From the NCBI GenBank assembly GCA_003453555.1, contig DMLA01000147.1, forward strand, positions 1 through 8,871: a DNA stretch of 8,871 nucleotides, written 5' to 3'. Shown here in pieces: positions 6,459-8,871 of the stretch. Position 1 is the stretch's first letter, and every line of letters starts with the position of its first letter. The translations under genes and the position numbers were made by a program. Origin of the DNA: Chloroflexota bacterium. Its GTDB lineage: Bacteria > Chloroflexota > Anaerolineae > UBA7937. A model generated the notes under the pieces. It worked only from the letters and a program-made list of their open reading frames with translations, did no database searches and was not told the origin of the DNA.

Positions 6459-6487
6459 TTGACCTGCGTTTAGAAATCGACCATTAT
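6459..6487 (+). promoter_or_regulatory. Predicted promoter of the L,D-transpeptidase gene
   Basis: TTGACC (6459-6464, 5/6 match to the -35) is followed after 17 bp by CATTAT (6482-6487, 4/6 match to the -10). The expected start is at about 6493-6494, which is the ATG itself, so the transcript would be leaderless. There is no Shine-Dalgarno motif before the ATG, in agreement. The promoter sits in the 50-bp gap after the M23 gene, so this gene need not depend on read-through from it. Confidence 0.55.
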
Positions 6488-6493
6488 CTGTAT

Positions 6494-7513
6494 ATGATGT
6501 CTCATACAAGGTTCTGTTCCTTCGTCGCCTCGATCGTTATTCTATCCTTTGCCGCAACCTCCGTTTGGGCTGCGTCCCCAGAGGTCGATCCGGTCATACA
6601 TATCGTTCAGCGGGGGGAGACGATATATTCTATCGCTAGGAGGTATGGCACCAGCGTAGAGGCGATAACCAGCGCCAACGGCATCGTCAACCCCAACTGG
6701 ATATATACAGGTCAGCGGCTCACCATCCCTACCCAGGGCTCTCCATCGACTACGGTCTACACTGTGCAGTGGGGCGATACCCTCTTTTCCATAGCCCGAA
6801 GACACGGGACCACGGCTAACAGTTTGGCCTGGCTCAACGGGCTCTCCAACCCCCACTTCATCTGGGCCGGGCAGAGGCTGCGCCTAAACTCCTCGTCGCC
6901 GCCACCATCGCCGGAGCCGTCAGGCGGGTCTCGTATCCATCTGGTGCAGCCTGGGGAGATACTCATGCATATAGCCAGACGGTACAATACCACCGTCTGG
7001 GCCTTGGCTAGGGCCAACAACTTAGCCAACCCCTCCTTTATCTACGTGGGCCAGAGGCTGATAATACCGGAGGAGAGCGGCCAGGAACCCTCTCCAGGGA
7101 GTGGGGAAGGGGAAAAGTGGATCGACGTTAACCTCACCACCCAGAGGTTAGTGGCCTATGAGGGAGAGCGGGCCGTATATTCGACCATCGTCTCCACAGG
7201 GACAGCCGAGCGCTCCACCGTCACCGGCCGCTATCGCATCCAGCGCAAGTACCGTTATAAGGATATGTCCTACCCTGGCTATTACTATCTCCCCGATGTT
7301 CCCTATGTGATGTATTTTTATAGCGGCTATGCCATCCATGGCACCTACTGGCATAACAACTTCGGCACCCCTATGAGTTTTGGCTGTGTGAACCTCACCA
7401 TTTCCGATGCCCAGTGGCTCTTCGATTGGACTACCCCCACTTTACCTCCCGGCTATAACGTGATATACTCCAACGCCAGCAACCCGGGTACCTTGGTAGT
7501 GATACATTATTAG
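6494..7513 (+). CDS. Secreted triple-LysM L,D-transpeptidase (YkuD domain)
   Basis: A predicted exported cysteine transpeptidase of 339 residues that forms or exchanges L,D (3-3 type) peptide cross-links in peptidoglycan. Seen: signal peptide (1-26, core FVASIVILSFAATSVWA, likely cut after VWA); LysM repeats at about 36-79, 88-131 and 148-191; Pro/Ser-rich and Gly/Glu-rich linkers (133-146 and 193-207); a YkuD domain (208-338) opening WIDVNLTTQRLVAYEGE. The catalytic pair is H282 in IHGTYWH and C298 in SFGCVN. The usual [ST]HGC motif reads SFGC, with Phe296 in place of His; the codon is TTT, so no single base change restores His. The LysM triplet matches that of the upstream M23 enzyme position by position. 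Start: two tandem ATGs at 6494 and 6497 with no ribosome-binding site, fitting a leaderless mRNA. The stop is 3 nt before the acyltransferase gene. Confidence 0.93.
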   Translation: MMSHTRFCSFVASIVILSFAATSVWAASPEVDPVIHIVQRGETIYSIARRYGTSVEAITSANGIVNPNWIYTGQRLTIPTQGSPSTTVYTVQWGDTLFSIARRHGTTANSLAWLNGLSNPHFIWAGQRLRLNSSSPPPSPEPSGGSRIHLVQPGEILMHIARRYNTTVWALARANNLANPSFIYVGQRLIIPEESGQEPSPGSGEGEKWIDVNLTTQRLVAYEGERAVYSTIVSTGTAERSTVTGRYRIQRKYRYKDMSYPGYYYLPDVPYVMYFYSGYAIHGTYWHNNFGTPMSFGCVNLTISDAQWLFDWTTPTLPPGYNVIYSNASNPGTLVVIHY

Positions 7514-7516
7514 ACG

Positions 7517-8143
7517 ATGTTCTATCGCTTAGCCAAGCCTCTTATCATCCTGCTCTTGAGGATTTTGACCTGCTGGGAGGTAGAGGGACGGGACAACCTC
7601 CCCGCGGGAGGACCTCTTTTGGTGGTCTTCAACCACTTGGGCCACCTTGACCCGGCGCTTTTGATAGCCACCCTACCTTGGCGGATCACGGGGTTGGCGG
7701 TGGCTGGTCTTCGGGAGGTGCCGGTGACGGGGTTTCTCTTGAGATTGGGAGGGGTGATCTGGGTGAACCGTGGCCATTACGACCGGGAGGCGCTCAGGAA
7801 GGCGTTGGCGGTTCTGGAGCGGGGGGATGTCTTGGTCATCGCTCCGGAAGGGAGGATAAGCGTCACCGGGGCCCTGGAGAGGGGGAAGACGGGGCCCGTC
7901 TTTCTGACCCAGCGGGCGAATGTCCCTATATTGCCCATCGGCATCACGGGGACGGAAGAGGCTCCTGAGAAGTTGAAGCGGTTCCAGCGGCCTCATCTCC
8001 GCGTGATTATCGGTCCGGTATTCAGATTGCCGGAGCGCCCCCCAGGACGATCTCGAAAGGAGCAACTGAGGGCTAACTCCGACTTCATCATGCGCCGCCT
8101 GGCAGAACTCCTTCCCGAGAAGTATAGAGGCGTTTACCGATAA
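7517..8143 (+). CDS. PlsC-type 1-acyl-sn-glycerol-3-phosphate acyltransferase
   Basis: A membrane-associated acyltransferase of 208 residues, predicted to acylate lysophosphatidic acid to phosphatidic acid on the inner face of the membrane. Seen: a hydrophobic N-terminus (about 7-17, KPLIILLLRIL); motif I NHLGHLD (39-45, the H-x4-D catalytic pair is H40 and D45); motif II GGVIWVNRG (78-86); motif III PEGRIS (110-115, a variant of PEGTRS); motif IV VPILPIGITG (136-145). Length is normal for the short PlsC family. It starts 3 nt after the L,D-transpeptidase stop without a recognisable ribosome-binding site, so translation probably depends on re-initiation by ribosomes leaving that gene. Family members also act on other acyl acceptors, so the exact substrate is open and I give no symbol. 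Confidence 0.9.
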   Translation: MFYRLAKPLIILLLRILTCWEVEGRDNLPAGGPLLVVFNHLGHLDPALLIATLPWRITGLAVAGLREVPVTGFLLRLGGVIWVNRGHYDREALRKALAVLERGDVLVIAPEGRISVTGALERGKTGPVFLTQRANVPILPIGITGTEEAPEKLKRFQRPHLRVIIGPVFRLPERPPGRSRKEQLRANSDFIMRRLAELLPEKYRGVYR

Positions 8144-8194
8144 GGGTTATCTCCTTGAGCCGGTGCCAATGGATCAGGGAGCGAAGTTAGGGGG

Positions 8195-8871
8195 ATGGCA
8201 GAGGGGGCGCGGGTGTTCTATGGTAGCCACTTCTGGAGATGGGGGGGCATCGCTCTTGTAGCCCTGGTATTCTTGCTCCTCCTCTCGCCTCTATGGCCGG
8301 TCTCCATACTGGTCAAGGCCGATGCAGTAGCCTACGCCGTTTGCGGCCGTCTGCCGGATCACTCCTTTCACTTGGCTGGTCGGCAGTTGCCCCTCTGTGC
8401 CCGTTGCACCGGAACCTTTCTGGGGGCTTTTTGGGGCTTCTTGGGACTCATGGCCAAGGGAAGAGCCAGTCGCTTCCCCCCGGTGAGGGTTCTTATCCTC
8501 TTGGTGGGGTTCATCGTACTCATGGGGGTAGATGGCCTAAACTCTTACCTCTCCTTCTTCCCCGGCGTACCTCATCTCTATGAGCCTCATAACACCCTGC
8601 GGCTTATCACGGGGACTCTTTATGGCCTCTCTTTGAGTATCTTGGTCTTTCCCGTCCTCAACTTCACCCTCTGGCGAGAACCAAAGCCCAACGAGGCGCT
8701 GAGCGGCCTTAAGGAACTTTCGAGCTTCTTAGTGGGAGCCCTTTTCATCGTCCTCATCCTGCAGGCCCAGATCGACGCTCTTCTCTACCCCTTGGCCTTG
8801 GCTAGCGCCTTAGGCGTGCTACTCATCTTCACCCTGGTGAACACCCTCTTGATTCTAGTAGTGAGCGGTCG
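8195..8871 (+). CDS. DUF2085 multi-pass membrane protein (3' end beyond window)
   Basis: The frame is open from 8159 to the right edge, giving 225 complete codons from the ATG at 8195. Seen: a first membrane segment (about 18-40); then the DUF2085 signature CGRLPDHSF (50-58) and GRQLPLCARCTGTFLG (62-77); further hydrophobic segments at about 98-112, 135-157, 178-190 and 198-224; and conserved-looking GVDGLNSY (111-118) and HNTLRLITGTLYG (132-144). The family has no established function; its paired Cys motifs suggest metal binding or redox chemistry at the membrane. The family motif normally begins Cys-His (CHxxP.RSF); here the second residue is Gly51 while C50, C68 and C71 are kept. The start is uncertain: a GTG at 8213 has AGGGGG 5 nt upstream, whereas the ATG at 8195 abuts a G-run. 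It lies 51 bp after the acyltransferase gene in the same direction, so cotranscription is likely. Confidence 0.85.
   Translation, partial: MAEGARVFYGSHFWRWGGIALVALVFLLLLSPLWPVSILVKADAVAYAVCGRLPDHSFHLAGRQLPLCARCTGTFLGAFWGFLGLMAKGRASRFPPVRVLILLVGFIVLMGVDGLNSYLSFFPGVPHLYEPHNTLRLITGTLYGLSLSILVFPVLNFTLWREPKPNEALSGLKELSSFLVGALFIVLILQAQIDALLYPLALASALGVLLIFTLVNTLLILVVSG

Noticed and set aside
6444..6493. Possible transcription terminator between the M23 and transpeptidase genes.
   Set aside because: Only a 4-bp TAGG/CCTA pairing is available and no T-tract follows; the interval is better explained by a promoter.
8239..8583. 114-codon plus-strand frame starting at 8239.
   Set aside because: It runs in another frame across the DUF2085 coding region, which has clear membrane segments and the CARC motif; the alternative protein has no recognisable features.

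Overview
The window looks like a chromosomal segment of a moderately GC-rich, probably monoderm bacterium. Chloroflexota is the most likely phylum. The reasons are the short SIS-type bifunctional phosphoglucose/phosphomannose isomerase, the DUF2085 membrane protein, secreted cell-wall enzymes built from LysM, Ig-like and jelly-roll modules, and a large secreted protein ending in a '...YLPFIAK' tail of a kind I associate with secreted Chloroflexota proteins. This assignment is inferred from protein style, not from a marker gene. Genes are dense and no mobile element, CRISPR array, rRNA or tRNA is evident.

Layout: positions 1-166 hold no gene I can support. A leftward three-gene unit follows, in transcription order: a 948-residue secreted beta-propeller/SpoIID protein (4934 to 2088), rsmI (2075 to 1203) and the bifunctional PGI/PMI (1216 to 167). 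The gaps are 12 bp and a 14-bp overlap, which is the signature of an operon. A divergent promoter region of about 110 bp (4935-5045) separates it from a rightward set: a 3xLysM + M23 endopeptidase (5046-6443), a 3xLysM + L,D-transpeptidase (6494-7513), a PlsC-type acyltransferase starting 3 nt after it (7517-8143), and a DUF2085 multi-pass membrane protein cut by the right edge (8195 onward).

Common theme: three of the seven genes encode exported peptidoglycan-active enzymes. The SpoIID protein should act on glycan strands, the M23 enzyme on peptide cross-bridges, and the YkuD enzyme should form or exchange L,D cross-links. They are flanked by an envelope-lipid acyltransferase and a hexose-phosphate isomerase that can feed mannose and cell-wall sugar metabolism. 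The two LysM enzymes share a position-matched LysM triplet, which points to duplication of a targeting module with different catalytic ends. The divergent SpoIID and M23 genes are fired from back-to-back promoters with a TCTCGAGA palindrome between the plus-strand boxes. Two of the three cell-wall genes (SpoIID and L,D-transpeptidase) have promoter geometry that predicts leaderless or near-leaderless mRNAs, while the M23 gene has a normal leader with a Shine-Dalgarno-like site.
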